Counted from the stretch's first letter, positions 51,890-61,445 are shown. The stretch: DNA of 64,000 nt from DASPHG01 sp963849605 (GCA_963849605.1 CAWKHX010000009.1:35850-99849), one strand, 5' to 3'. A program made the numbers and translations. Notes: a model not told the origin generated them from the sequence alone.

Positions 51890-53367
51890 AGCTCGTCGAG
51901 GACCTCGCGCGCAGCACGCTCGCCCGAGCGGACGGCGCCGTCCATGTAGCCGTTCCAGTACGTCGATGTCTCGGTGCTCGCCCAGTGGATCCGGCCCACC
52001 GGCGCGCGCAGGGCGCGGCCGTTCGCGACCAGGCTGCCCGGCCCGTGGATCCCGACGGGCCCGCCGCGGTTCCACCGCCGTGCCGGCCAGCGCGTGTCGA
52101 AGAACTCGTCGGCGTTCCGCGCCTCGTCGCCCCAGAACTGCGCGAACGCGGCGAGCACGTTCGAGCGCCGCTCGGCCTTCGACATGCGCTCGTACTCGCG
52201 TGCCTTGTCGCCGCCGACGAACCCGAACATCACGCCCGGGCTGCCGTCCTTCGGCGAGTCGTCGAACGTGGCCGTTACGAGGCCGCTGTCCGACAGGCCG
52301 GTGCCGTTGAAGCCCTGCTCGCGCCAGAACGGCTTCTCGTAGCGGGCGGCGACCTTGGTCAGCGTGCCCTGGCCCATGCGCTGCGTGAGCTGGTCGCGCT
52401 CGAACGGCAACGCGGGCGAGTAGTCGATCCGCCCAGCGATTGCCGGCGGCACGGCCACGATCACGCGCTTCGCACGCACGACGAGCTTGCCGGTCTCGAC
52501 GCGAACCCCGCCCGCGCGCTGGGCGATCCGGCGCACCGGCTGCCGCAGCATCAGCCTGCGGCCGAGGGCGGCCGCCAGCTTCTCGACCACCGCGCCCGAC
52601 CCGCCCTCGAGGCGGAACATCTGCGCGCCCTCGCGCGTGTTGAAGTTGCGCTCGAACGTGCCGGCGTGCGTCTCGTCACCCGAGGCGGCGATGTAGAAGA
52701 GCACGAACAGGAGCGACAGGTCGCGCGGCTCGGTGCCGAAGATCGGACGCGTCGCGAGCGGCACGAGCTCGCGATAGCGCTGCGTCGCGGAGTTGTCCCG
52801 GATCCACGTCTCGAGCGTCTGACCGTCCCACTCCTTCGCCTTCGCCGCCTCCCACGGCGCGTCGACCGGGACCTCCTTCGACATCTCGTTGAGCTCCATG
52901 ACGGTCGTGGCCAGCTCCGGGATGATCGTCGGGTCCGGCGGCGCGGTGCCGGTGGGCCCGGTGTCGCTCCACTCGAGCCGGCTGCCGCCGATGTAGGCGA
53001 CGTTGTCGCCTTCGTTGAAGGTCGGGAACGTGCCGACTCCGAGCGCCTTGGCGAGGTCGATCATGTGGTCCTGCGTCGGGCCGACGAACGTGCCGCCGCG
53101 CTCGGACACCTCGCCGCCGCCGAGCGGGTGGTTCCACACGCGGCCGCCGGGGCGGCGATCCGCCTCGAGCACGATCACCGACTTCCCGGCCCGCCTCAGC
53201 TCGCGCGCGGCGGTCAGGCCGGCCAGACCGGCGCCCACCACGACGACGTCCGCATGCCGCCTGCGCCGTCCACGCCTGCGCTTGCCCGCCGCGACGCCCG
53301 GCATCGCGCCGGCCGCCGCTCCCGCGGCCCCCGCGCCCAACAGTCCTCTGCGTGTCAGCTCGCTCAT
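51886..53367 (-). CDS. Tat-exported flavin amine oxidase
   Basis: The 493-residue protein has a twin-arginine signal (Thr-Arg-Arg-Gly-Leu-Leu-Gly), FAD motif Val-Val-Gly-Ala-Gly-Leu-Ala-Gly-Leu near residue 48 and the terminal Arg-Ile-His-Trp-Ala-Ser-Thr-Glu-Thr-Ser of monoamine-oxidase-like enzymes. It oxidises primary or polyamines to aldehyde, ammonia and H2O2, folded before export. AAGGGGG precedes ATG 53367. First gene of the coupled operon amine oxidase, propeller, M28 peptidase. Confidence 0.9.
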   Translation of the reverse strand: MSELTRRGLLGAGAAGAAAGAMPGVAAGKRRRGRRRRHADVVVVGAGLAGLTAARELRRAGKSVIVLEADRRPGGRVWNHPLGGGEVSERGGTFVGPTQDHMIDLAKALGVGTFPTFNEGDNVAYIGGSRLEWSDTGPTGTAPPDPTIIPELATTVMELNEMSKEVPVDAPWEAAKAKEWDGQTLETWIRDNSATQRYRELVPLATRPIFGTEPRDLSLLFVLFYIAASGDETHAGTFERNFNTREGAQMFRLEGGSGAVVEKLAAALGRRLMLRQPVRRIAQRAGGVRVETGKLVVRAKRVIVAVPPAIAGRIDYSPALPFERDQLTQRMGQGTLTKVAARYEKPFWREQGFNGTGLSDSGLVTATFDDSPKDGSPGVMFGFVGGDKAREYERMSKAERRSNVLAAFAQFWGDEARNADEFFDTRWPARRWNRGGPVGIHGPGSLVANGRALRAPVGRIHWASTETSTYWNGYMDGAVRSGERAAREVLDEL

Positions 53368-53401
53368 GTGTCGCCCCCTTCGATCTAGCATCCTGCCGGA
53401 G

Positions 53402-54064
53402 ATGGGGGTCCGGTTGCTTCAGCACGAGCGGGAGGCCGTGGCTGCGGTGTGCCGTTCGCTGGCGGCGGACGGCCTCGTCAGCGGCACCTCGGGCAACGTG
53501 AGCGCGCGGGCGGGCGAGCACGTGGCCATCACTCCGACCGGGGGCGTGCTGGCCGAGCTCCAGGCCGACGACGTCGCCGTCGTCGACCTCGCCGGCTCGC
53601 TCGTGGAGGGGCCGCTCGAGCCGACCTCCGAGATCGAGCTCCACCTCGGCGTGTACGAGCGCTACGACGCGGGCGGCGTCGTCCACACCCACCCGCCGAC
53701 GGCGACCGCGCTCTCGTGCGTCGTCGACGAGGTGCCGTGCGTGCACTACGAGATGCTGCGCCTCGGCGGACCGGTGCCGGTCGCGCGCTACGAGACCTTC
53801 GGGACCCCGCAGCTCGCCGCGTCGGTGCTCGACGCGCTCGAGGGCAGGACGGCGGTGCTGATGGCCAACCACGGCGCCCTCACCTACGCCGCCGACCCGG
53901 AGGCGGCAGCCGAGCTCACCCGCCTGCTCGAGTGGGCGTGCACGGTCTACTGGCGAGCAACCGCGATCGGCAAGCCGCGCGCGCTCGGAGAGGACGAGCG
54001 CCAGGCGGTGGTCGACGCGGCGCTCGCGCGCGGGTATGGGCGCACCAAGGAGGCGGACCAGTGA
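53402..54064 (+). CDS. Class II aldolase (L-fuculose-phosphate aldolase-like)
   Basis: The 220-residue protein has Gly-Asn-Val-Ser, Thr-Pro-Thr-Gly-Gly, the zinc site His-Thr-His-Pro-Pro near 95 and Ala-Asn-His-Gly near 156. Class II aldolases cleave fuculose- or rhamnulose-1-phosphate to DHAP and lactaldehyde. The stop overlaps the kinase start (GTGA). With the kinase and D-lactate dehydrogenase it suggests deoxysugar breakdown. Confidence 0.88.
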   Translation: MGVRLLQHEREAVAAVCRSLAADGLVSGTSGNVSARAGEHVAITPTGGVLAELQADDVAVVDLAGSLVEGPLEPTSEIELHLGVYERYDAGGVVHTHPPTATALSCVVDEVPCVHYEMLRLGGPVPVARYETFGTPQLAASVLDALEGRTAVLMANHGALTYAADPEAAAELTRLLEWACTVYWRATAIGKPRALGEDERQAVVDAALARGYGRTKEADQ

Positions 54065-54978
54065 AGGCGATCGCAATGGGAGTCCACGTGCTCGACGTGC
54101 TGGTGCGGCCGGTGGAGGCGATCCCCGAGGGCCAGGGCGGACAGCTCGTGGACGAGATCCGCATCACGGCCGCGGGGTCCGCGGGCGGCGCGGCGCTCGT
54201 GCTCGCCAGGCTGGGCGCCGAGGTGCAGAGCGCGGGCGCGATCGGGACCGACCCCGCGGGCGACATGCTGCTCGGGCTGCTCGAGCGCGACGGCGTCGAC
54301 ACGGGCCTGCTCCTCCGGCGCGACGACGTGCAGACCTCGGCGAGCGTGCTGCCGATCCGGCCCAACGGCGACCGGCCCGCCTTCCACGTGGTCGGCGCGA
54401 ACGCGACCTACGGCCCCGACGACGCGCCGTGGGACGAGATCGCCGCCGCGGACAACCTGCACCTCGGCGGGCCCGAGTTCATGGGCGGCGAGGCGGCCGC
54501 GAAGATCCTGAGGCACGCCCGCGAGCACGGGACCACGACGTCCGCCGACGTGCTCGCGCCCGGCGATCCCGGGCTGCTCGAGTGGCTCGGCGACGCCCTG
54601 CCCGAGCTCGACTACCTCCTGCCGAACGACGAGCAGGTACTCGGCTTCACCGGCGCGGCCGACCTCGAGGCGGGCTGCCGCGCGCTCGTCGAGCGCGGAG
54701 TCGGGTGCGTGGCGGCGACCTGCGGGGCCGACGGCGTGCTGATCGTCGACGCCGACGGGGCCGAGCGGGTGCCGGCGTTCGACGTGGACGTGGTCGACAC
54801 CACCGGCTGCGGCGACGCCTTCTCGGCCGGCTTCCTGCGCGGACTCGCGCTCGGCAGCGATCGCCGCGACGCCGCCGTGCTCGGCTGCGCGACGGCCGCG
54901 CTCGTCGCGCAGGGGCTCGGAACCGACGCCGGCGACTACGACCTGGAACGGGCACAGGAGCTAGCCGCGCGCGTATAG
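54061..54978 (+). CDS. PfkB-family sugar kinase
   Basis: The 305-residue protein has the two PfkB signatures, Ala-Gly-Ser-Ala-Gly-Gly-Ala-Ala near residue 39 and Asp-Thr-Thr-Gly-Cys-Gly-Asp-Ala-Phe near 246 with the catalytic Asp in the latter. It phosphorylates a sugar or sugar derivative with ATP, presumably feeding the coupled aldolase. Confidence 0.9.
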   Translation: MKAIAMGVHVLDVLVRPVEAIPEGQGGQLVDEIRITAAGSAGGAALVLARLGAEVQSAGAIGTDPAGDMLLGLLERDGVDTGLLLRRDDVQTSASVLPIRPNGDRPAFHVVGANATYGPDDAPWDEIAAADNLHLGGPEFMGGEAAAKILRHAREHGTTTSADVLAPGDPGLLEWLGDALPELDYLLPNDEQVLGFTGAADLEAGCRALVERGVGCVAATCGADGVLIVDADGAERVPAFDVDVVDTTGCGDAFSAGFLRGLALGSDRRDAAVLGCATAALVAQGLGTDAGDYDLERAQELAARV

Positions 54979-54989
54979 GGTCCGCGGCC

Positions 54990-57827
54990 GTGGAGCTGCT
55001 GCAGCCGGACGTCCGCCGCATCGCACCGCCGGATCCCACGCCCACGCCGGACCGGATCGCAGACGTTTGGGCCGCCGGCACGCCGGAGCCGCTGAAGAGC
55101 GAGTTGACGGCGCTGCTCGGCGCCGACCGCGTGCTCACGCGGGTGCTCGATCTCGTCCGGTACGCGTCCGACGCGAGCCCGTACCGGATGCTCCCGCAGG
55201 CGGTCGTGATGGCGCGCGACACCGCTGACCTCACGAAGACGCTCGCGTACGCGCGCGAGAAGCAGATCCCCGTCACGTTCCGTGCCGGCGGCACGAGCCT
55301 GAACGGCCAGGGCCAGAGCGACGGGATCCTGATCGACGTGCGGCGCCATTGGACCGGCGTCCAGGTCGAGCAGGACGGCGAACGGGTGCGGGTGCGTCCC
55401 GGCACGGTCCTCGGCCGCGCGAATGCCGCGCTCGCCGAGTACTCCCGCCGCATCGGCCCCGACCCGGCGAGCACCGACATCGCGTGTGTGGGCGGCGTGA
55501 TTGCGAACAACTCCGGCGGCATGCGCTGCGGCGTCGTCCATGACGCCTACCAGACGTTGCGCGCGATGAAGCTCGTGCTGCCGTCCGGCACGGTCATCGA
55601 CACCGAGGCGCCCGACGCGGAGGAGCGCTTCGCCGAGGCCGAGCCGGAGCTCTGCCGCGGCCTGCTCGAGATCCGCGACGAGATCCGCTCCGACCCCGAG
55701 CTGACGGAGCGCATCAGGACCAAGTTCCGGATCAAGAACACGATGGGCTACCGGCTGATCGCGTTCCTCGACGCCGACACGCCGCTCGAGATCTTCCGCC
55801 GCCTCGTGGTCGGCTCGGAGGGCACACTCGCGTTCGTCGCCGAGGCGGTCTTCGAGACCGTCTCCCATCCGCGTGGATCGACGGCCGCGATGCTGATCTT
55901 CCCCGACATCGACGCGGCCGTCGCGTCGGTTCCGGCGCTGGTCGAGAGCGGCGCGACCGCCGTCGAGCTGATGCTGACGCTGACGCTCAAGGCCGCTTCT
56001 TCGTTCGTGACGATTCCGCAGGAGTGGGAGGACGCGCCGTGGGAGACGGCCGCGATCCTCGTCGAGTTCCGCTCGGACGACCCGGCCGAGCTAGCCCAGC
56101 GGCAGGCCGCGGCGGAGAAGATCGTGGCCGACCATCCGCTGGTCCAGCCGGCCAAGTTCACGAGCGACCCCGAGGTCACCGAGCTCTACTGGCGCGTGCG
56201 CGAGGGCATGCACGGCCTGGTCGGGCGCATGCGCCCGCCGCACACGGCGCTGATCGTCGAGGACGTCTGCGTCGCGCCCGAGCGGATCGCGGAGGCGGCG
56301 AAGGACGTGCGCGAGCTGCTCGGCGAGCATGGCTTCCTCCCCGGCGTGGCGGGCCACGCCTCCGCCGGCAACCTCCACTTCATGCTCACGCCGGAGTTCG
56401 GGCAGGAGTCCGAGCGCGAGCGCTACGACGGCTTCATGGAGGCGCTCGTGAAGCTGATCGTGGACAAGTACGACGGGTCGCTGAAAGCCGAGCACGGCAC
56501 CGGTGTGAACATGGCCCCCTTCGTCGAGCGCGAGTGGGGCGCGAAGGCGACCGAGCTGATGTGGCGCGTCAAGCGGCTGGCGGACCCGGACGGCGTGCTG
56601 GGGCCGGGCGTCGTCCTCAACGAGGACCCCGCGTGCCACCTGAAGAACCTGAAGATGACGCCGACGATCGAGGAGGACGGCGGCGCCGACCTGTGCGTGG
56701 AGTGTGGCTTCTGCGAGCCGGTGTGCCCGAGCCGCGACCTCACCACCACCCCGCGCCAGCGAATCGTCCTCCGGCGCGAGATGGCGCGCCAACCGGCCGG
56801 CTCGCCGGTCCTCGAGGCGCTGCTCGAGCAGTACGAGTACGACGGGATCCAGACGTGCGCGGCCGACGGCACCTGTGCGCTCGCATGCCCGCTCGGGATC
56901 GACACCGGCACCCTGATCAAGAGCTTCCGCGCGCGCGAGCGGACGCCGCGCGCCCAGCGGGCCGGGCTCACGGCCGCCAAGCGGTGGGCGACCGTCGAGC
57001 GCGCGTCGCGCGCGGGACTGCGCGCGCGGCCGATCTCGAAGGCGCTGAGTGCGGTCGGGCGCACCCTGCTGAGCGACGAGCTGGTCCCGGCGTGGCCCGA
57101 TGCCATGCCACCCCCCGCGCCCTCGGAGCTCCCCGACACCCGCCGTGAGGGCGCAGCCGCCGTCTACCTGCCGGCCTGCATCAACCGGATCTTCGGCCCC
57201 AGCCTGCCGGCGGCGCTGGTGCGCGTCTCCGAGCGCGCCGGCGTTCCGGTGTGGATCCCCGACGACGCCGCGGGCCACTGCTGTGCCGTCCCGTGGACCT
57301 CGAAGGGCCTGACCGAGGGCGGCGAGTGGATGGCCGGGCACACGGCCGAAGCGGTCAAGCGCTGGGTCGGGGACGAGGGCCTGCCGGTCGTGACCGACGC
57401 CAGCTCGTGCACGCACGGGCTCCACGCGTTCCTCGAGGACGTCGAGGTCCTCGACTCGGTCGAGTGGGTCCACGATCGGGTCCTGCCGGGGCTCGAGCTG
57501 ACCCGGAAGGCGGGCGCCGTCGCGGTGCACCCGCCGTGCTCCGTGCGCCATCTCACACTGGTGCCGAAGCTGCGCCGCGTGGCAGAGGAGCTCGCCGAGG
57601 AGGTCGTGCTCCCGACCACCGCCACCTGCTGCGGAATGGCGGGAGATCGCGGCCTTCTGCACCCCGAACTGCCGCGCTCCGCCACCCGGCCGCAGGCCGA
57701 GGAACTCGACTCGGACCGCTTCGACGACCACCTCTCGAGTAACCGAACGTGCGAAATCGGGTTAGAAATCGGCACGGGGTGGCAATATCGCTCTGTTGTG
57801 CATCTGCTCGACGAGCTGACGAGTTAG
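54990..57827 (+). CDS. FAD-linked D-lactate dehydrogenase with iron-sulfur and CCG domains
   Basis: The 945-residue protein has an FAD-binding domain (Ala-Gly-Gly-Thr-Ser-Leu-Asn-Gly-Gln near 93), FAD oxidase C-domain with Gly-His-Ala-Ser-Ala-Gly-Asn-Leu-His, a 4Fe-4S ferredoxin-like domain (Cys-x2-Cys-x2-Cys-x3-Cys-Pro near 570, then Cys-x5-Cys-x3-Cys-Pro) and C-terminal CCG motifs (Thr-Cys-Cys-Gly-Met-Ala). This is the Dld-II type D-lactate or 2-hydroxyacid oxidase, membrane-associated and donating to quinones. GTG 54990 starts the gene 11 nt after the kinase. It would consume lactate from lactaldehyde (inference). Confidence 0.9.
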   Translation: MELLQPDVRRIAPPDPTPTPDRIADVWAAGTPEPLKSELTALLGADRVLTRVLDLVRYASDASPYRMLPQAVVMARDTADLTKTLAYAREKQIPVTFRAGGTSLNGQGQSDGILIDVRRHWTGVQVEQDGERVRVRPGTVLGRANAALAEYSRRIGPDPASTDIACVGGVIANNSGGMRCGVVHDAYQTLRAMKLVLPSGTVIDTEAPDAEERFAEAEPELCRGLLEIRDEIRSDPELTERIRTKFRIKNTMGYRLIAFLDADTPLEIFRRLVVGSEGTLAFVAEAVFETVSHPRGSTAAMLIFPDIDAAVASVPALVESGATAVELMLTLTLKAASSFVTIPQEWEDAPWETAAILVEFRSDDPAELAQRQAAAEKIVADHPLVQPAKFTSDPEVTELYWRVREGMHGLVGRMRPPHTALIVEDVCVAPERIAEAAKDVRELLGEHGFLPGVAGHASAGNLHFMLTPEFGQESERERYDGFMEALVKLIVDKYDGSLKAEHGTGVNMAPFVEREWGAKATELMWRVKRLADPDGVLGPGVVLNEDPACHLKNLKMTPTIEEDGGADLCVECGFCEPVCPSRDLTTTPRQRIVLRREMARQPAGSPVLEALLEQYEYDGIQTCAADGTCALACPLGIDTGTLIKSFRARERTPRAQRAGLTAAKRWATVERASRAGLRARPISKALSAVGRTLLSDELVPAWPDAMPPPAPSELPDTRREGAAAVYLPACINRIFGPSLPAALVRVSERAGVPVWIPDDAAGHCCAVPWTSKGLTEGGEWMAGHTAEAVKRWVGDEGLPVVTDASSCTHGLHAFLEDVEVLDSVEWVHDRVLPGLELTRKAGAVAVHPPCSVRHLTLVPKLRRVAEELAEEVVLPTTATCCGMAGDRGLLHPELPRSATRPQAEELDSDRFDDHLSSNRTCEIGLEIGTGWQYRSVVHLLDELTS

Positions 57828-57896
57828 CGCCCGAGCACCGCACCCTTCCCGCCCGTTAACGGTTCCTTTAGCCGTGGGCTGCACGCTTAAGTACTC

Positions 57897-58736
57897 ATGA
57901 GACGCGAAGAAGAAGACAGCCTCGACCTATTCCTGAACCGCATTGCGGCGACCCCGCTGCTGACCGCGGAGCAGGAAGTCGAGCTCGCCCAGCGCATCGA
58001 GCGCGGTGACTACGACGCCAAGGAGCACATGATCGAGGCCAACCTGCGTCTCGTCGTCTCGATCGCCAAGCGCTACCGCGGCCTCGGCCTCCCCTTCATG
58101 GACCTCATCCAGGAGGGCACGGTCGGCCTCATCCGCGCCGCGGAGAAGTTCGACTGGCGCAAGGGCTTCAAGTTCTCCACCTACGCCACCCTCTGGATCC
58201 AGCAGTCGATCGCGCGCGCCCTGGCCGACAAGTCGCGCGTCGTCCGCCTGCCGGTCCACATCGGCGACCGGCTGCGGAAGCTGGACGTCACCGAGCGCCA
58301 GCTCGAGGCGCAGAGCGGCCAGTCGCCCTCGATCGAGACCGTCGCCGCGGCGGTCGGGATCGACGTCGAAGAGGCCCGCATGCTCCGCCAGGCCGCCGCC
58401 GGCCCCTCCTCGCTCAACGAGACGATCGGGCCCGAGGGCGACGCCGAGCGCGGCGAGCTGATCCCCGACAAGGGGCCGACCCCCTACGACGAGGTGCGCG
58501 AGCGCGCCGAGGTCGAGGCGGTCGAGCGGGTCCTCGAATCACTCGACTACCGCGAGCGCCGGGTCCTGACCCTCCGGTTCGGAATCGGCGGCGAGCGCAT
58601 CCAGAGCTACCCCGAGATCGCCCGCCAGCTGCGCGTCCGCCCGGGCCGCATCCGCGAGATCGAGGAGTCCGCGCTCAAGCGTCTGCGCGGACACAGCGCG
58701 GCGCTGCCGCTGCGCGAGCTCCTGCAGGCTTCATAG
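57897..58736 (+). CDS. Primary-type (group 2) RNA polymerase sigma factor
   Basis: The 279-residue protein has region 1.2-2 (Asn-Leu-Arg-Leu-Val-Val-Ser-Ile-Ala-Lys-Arg-Tyr and Phe-Ser-Thr-Tyr-Ala-Thr-Leu-Trp-Ile), region 3 and region 4 with an HTH. It lacks the long N-terminal region 1.1, so it is a group 2 SigA-like (SigB/HrdB relative) rather than an ECF sigma. No ribosome site is visible; an mRNA starting at or near the ATG is possible. A terminator-like hairpin follows. Confidence 0.92.
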   Translation: MRREEEDSLDLFLNRIAATPLLTAEQEVELAQRIERGDYDAKEHMIEANLRLVVSIAKRYRGLGLPFMDLIQEGTVGLIRAAEKFDWRKGFKFSTYATLWIQQSIARALADKSRVVRLPVHIGDRLRKLDVTERQLEAQSGQSPSIETVAAAVGIDVEEARMLRQAAAGPSSLNETIGPEGDAERGELIPDKGPTPYDEVRERAEVEAVERVLESLDYRERRVLTLRFGIGGERIQSYPEIARQLRVRPGRIREIEESALKRLRGHSAALPLRELLQAS

Positions 58737-58739
58737 CTC

Positions 58740-58770
58740 TTCCTAAAGAGGGTCAGACCCTCTTTAGGAA
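58740..58770. terminator. Bidirectional intrinsic-terminator-like hairpin
   Basis: TTCCTAAAGAGGGT (58740-58753) pairs perfectly with ACCCTCTTTAGGAA (58757-58770), loop CAG. It lies between convergent sigma and secG genes and the A/T-rich outer arms act as a T tract on both strands. Confidence 0.75.
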
Positions 58771-58773
58771 CTG

Positions 58774-59013
58774 TCAGGCGATCTTCAGCAGGACGATCAC
58801 GTTCACGACGAAGAGGACGCAGAAGAAGATCGTCCAGCGGTCGAGGTTGCGCTCGACCAGTGAGCCGCCGCCGAACGGGCCGCCCGCGGCGCCGACGCCG
58901 AACGCGCCGGACAGGCCCGCGTCCTTGCCCGAGTGGAGCAGGATCAGCAGGATCACCATCACGGCGAGGAAGATCTGGAAGCCGCTGAGAAGTGCTTCTA
59001 GGCCGAAGTCCAT
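58774..59013 (-). CDS. secG: Protein translocase subunit SecG
   Basis: The 79-residue protein has two membrane helices around a glycine-rich loop (Gly-Lys-Asp-Ala-Gly-Leu-Ser-Gly-Ala-Phe-Gly) as in all SecG. It assists SecYE protein export. Confidence 0.93.
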   Translation of the reverse strand: MDFGLEALLSGFQIFLAVMVILLILLHSGKDAGLSGAFGVGAAGGPFGGGSLVERNLDRWTIFFCVLFVVNVIVLLKIA

Positions 59014-59025
59014 GGGCGCAGCAGG

Positions 59026-59292
59026 TTAGTCAAGTCGGTCGAGGTCCCGCAGGATCTCGATCGCCTGGGCGCGCAGCTCCGCGTCGAGGGCGCGCCAGTC
59101 CTCCTCGGACATCTTGCCCATCTGGAAGTCGAGCTCGGCGTCCTTGATCTCCCTGTACTTGGCCTCCTTCGCGGCCTCGAGGTCGGGCCGGCGGTCCGCC
59201 GGCGGCTCGGCCGTCGTGGGCGCGCGGAGCGGCTGGAGGACCAGGAACGCCACGAGGGCCGCGAGCACGGCCACGGCGAGGACCACCTCCAC
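59026..59292 (-). CDS. Small CcmI-like membrane protein
   Basis: The 88-residue protein has an N-terminal membrane helix (about residues 2-20), a proline-rich linker and a helical tail (Glu-Ala-Ala-Lys-Glu-Ala-Lys-Tyr-Arg-Glu-Ile-Lys-Asp-Ala-Glu-Leu-Asp) that resembles the short CcmI-type proteins of bacterial cytochrome c maturation clusters. GTG 59292 overlaps the ccmF stop by one base. Confidence 0.7.
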   Translation of the reverse strand: MEVVLAVAVLAALVAFLVLQPLRAPTTAEPPADRRPDLEAAKEAKYREIKDAELDFQMGKMSEEDWRALDAELRAQAIEILRDLDRLD

Positions 59293-61445
59293 TACGCGCG
59301 CGAGAGCTCGCGCCCGAGCCGTGCCGCGTACAGGCTCGTCACCCGCCGGCGCCGGGCCTCCGGCGACGGCCAGAGGGCGAGCAGCGCGCCCGCCATCACG
59401 ATCCCGCCGCCCAGCCAGATCCAGACGACCAGCGGCGACACGATCGCGCGGAAGGCCGCCGGCGGCGGGTTGTCGAGGTAGCTGCGGGCCACCGCGACGA
59501 TCGCCTGGCCGGCGAACCGCTCGGGCAGGTCGTTGCCGCGCCTGATCGGGCCCTTCAGCTTGCGCAGGTCGGGCTGGATCGCGAGCCAGAGGTCCTGCTT
59601 CAGGCCCCAGCGGAGGTCCACCTCACTCGTGGCCTCGCCGCCGAAGAAGCGCCCGACCGGGCCCATCCGGCCGTCCTGCGAGGGGTAGTAGTTGCGCGCG
59701 GGCCGCATCGTGAAGTGCTCATCGCCCTTGCGCACGTCGAGCACCGCCCCGAAGGAGAGCGGCGCGCCAGTGCCCGAGCGGTCGTCCTCGATCGCAACCG
59801 TAGGCTCGCGGTAGGTGACGTCGTAGTCCTTGATCTTCACCGTCTCGCCCGGCGACAGCTGCACGTCCTTCTGGTCGTGGAACGACGACGACCCGGCCAC
59901 GCCGAGCAGCAGGACGGCGATGCCCACGTGCACGATGTAGCCGCCGTAGCGGCGCCGGTTGCGCCCGACCAGGCGCGACAGCGCGATCGGCGGGGCCTCG
60001 CCCGTCATCGTGCGCCGCGCCCGCATGCCGCGGGTGAGCTCCTGCACGACGACGGCGATCACGAAGGCGGCGAGCGAGAACATCGCAAGCGCACTCACGC
60101 TGTCCGCTGCCGAGGTGAGCGCCGCGAGCGCCACGCAGGCGGTGACGCCCACCACGAGCGGCACGACGAACGCGCGCCGTAGCGACTTCCATGTGTTGCG
60201 CCGCCAGGTGAGGAGCGGCCCCATCGCGGACAGGCCCACGAGCACGAGCGCGATCGGCGCGATGATCCCGTTGAAGAACGGCGGTCCGACGCTCTCCTCG
60301 GTCCCCGTCAGGGCCTCGGAGATCAGCGGGAAGAACGTGCCCCAGAAGATCACGACGCAGATCAGGATGAGCACGAGGTTGTTGAGCAGGAAGAACACCT
60401 CGCGCGACAGGAGCGCGTCGACGCGCGCCTCCGAGCGGAGGTCGTTGCGGCGGCTAACGACCAGCGCGACCGAGGCGACGAGCGCGCACGCGATGAAGAC
60501 GAGGAACGGCTTGCCGAGCGTCGACTCGCCGAAGGCGTGGATCGAGTCGAGGATGCCGGACCGCACGAGGAACGTCCCGAGCAGCGCCAGCATGAACGTC
60601 GCGACAATCAGGCACACGTTCCAGATCCGGAGCATGCCGCGCTTCTCCTGGACCATGATCGAGTGGATGAACGCGGTGCCCGTGAGCCACGGCATCAGCG
60701 ACGCGTTCTCGACCGGATCCCATGCCCAGTAGCCGCCCCACCCGAGCTCGGAGTACGACCACAGCGAGCCGAGCAGGATCCCGAACCCGAGGAAGGTCCA
60801 GGCGACCAGCGCGAAGCGCCGCGTCGCGCGGATCCACTCGGGCCCCGTGTGCCGCTTCAGCAGCGCCCCGACGGCGAACGCGAACGGGATCGTGAAGCCG
60901 ACGTAGCCCGTGTAGAGCATCGGCGGGTGGAACATCATCGCCGGATGCCGGAGCAGTGGGTTCAGCCCGTTGCCCTCGGCCGGCGGGTTCGCGAGCGTCG
61001 CGAACGGACTGGCGTAGAACAGCATCAGGAAGAGGAAGAACGCCGCGACCCCGCCGAGCACCGCCGTCGCGTACGGCGTGATGTCGCGCAGACGCCGGCG
61101 CGTGAGGAACAGGACCGCGCTCGAGAACAGCGACAGCAGGAACACCCACAGGAGCAGCGAGCCCGCCTGGCTCGACCACAGCGCCGTCAGCTTGTAGAAC
61201 GTCGGCGTGTCGGTCGAGGAGTTCTGCGCGACGAGCTCGAACGAGAAGTCGGAGCGGATGTATGCGGCCTCGAGCAGCGCCATCGCGAGCACGAGCAGCC
61301 CGAGCAGCGCATAGACGGCGCGGCGCGCCGAGGTCGCCCACTCGCGGCGGCCGGTAAGGCCGGAGTACGCGCCGGCGCCGACCGCATACAGCGCCGTTCC
61401 GAAGCCGACGACGAGCGCGGCGGTGCCGACGTCCGCGGAGCTCAC
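59292..61445 (-). CDS. ccmF: Cytochrome c heme lyase subunit CcmF
   Basis: The 717-residue membrane protein has many hydrophobic segments and the heme-handling WWD motif Trp-Gly-Gly-Tyr-Trp-Ala-Trp-Asp-Pro-Val-Glu-Asn. It attaches heme to apocytochrome c at the outer face of the membrane. GTG 61445 overlaps the ccmE stop (GTGA). The predicted external loop near residues 530-680 is normal. Confidence 0.95.
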   Translation of the reverse strand: MSSADVGTAALVVGFGTALYAVGAGAYSGLTGRREWATSARRAVYALLGLLVLAMALLEAAYIRSDFSFELVAQNSSTDTPTFYKLTALWSSQAGSLLLWVFLLSLFSSAVLFLTRRRLRDITPYATAVLGGVAAFFLFLMLFYASPFATLANPPAEGNGLNPLLRHPAMMFHPPMLYTGYVGFTIPFAFAVGALLKRHTGPEWIRATRRFALVAWTFLGFGILLGSLWSYSELGWGGYWAWDPVENASLMPWLTGTAFIHSIMVQEKRGMLRIWNVCLIVATFMLALLGTFLVRSGILDSIHAFGESTLGKPFLVFIACALVASVALVVSRRNDLRSEARVDALLSREVFFLLNNLVLILICVVIFWGTFFPLISEALTGTEESVGPPFFNGIIAPIALVLVGLSAMGPLLTWRRNTWKSLRRAFVVPLVVGVTACVALAALTSAADSVSALAMFSLAAFVIAVVVQELTRGMRARRTMTGEAPPIALSRLVGRNRRRYGGYIVHVGIAVLLLGVAGSSSFHDQKDVQLSPGETVKIKDYDVTYREPTVAIEDDRSGTGAPLSFGAVLDVRKGDEHFTMRPARNYYPSQDGRMGPVGRFFGGEATSEVDLRWGLKQDLWLAIQPDLRKLKGPIRRGNDLPERFAGQAIVAVARSYLDNPPPAAFRAIVSPLVVWIWLGGGIVMAGALLALWPSPEARRRRVTSLYAARLGRELSRA

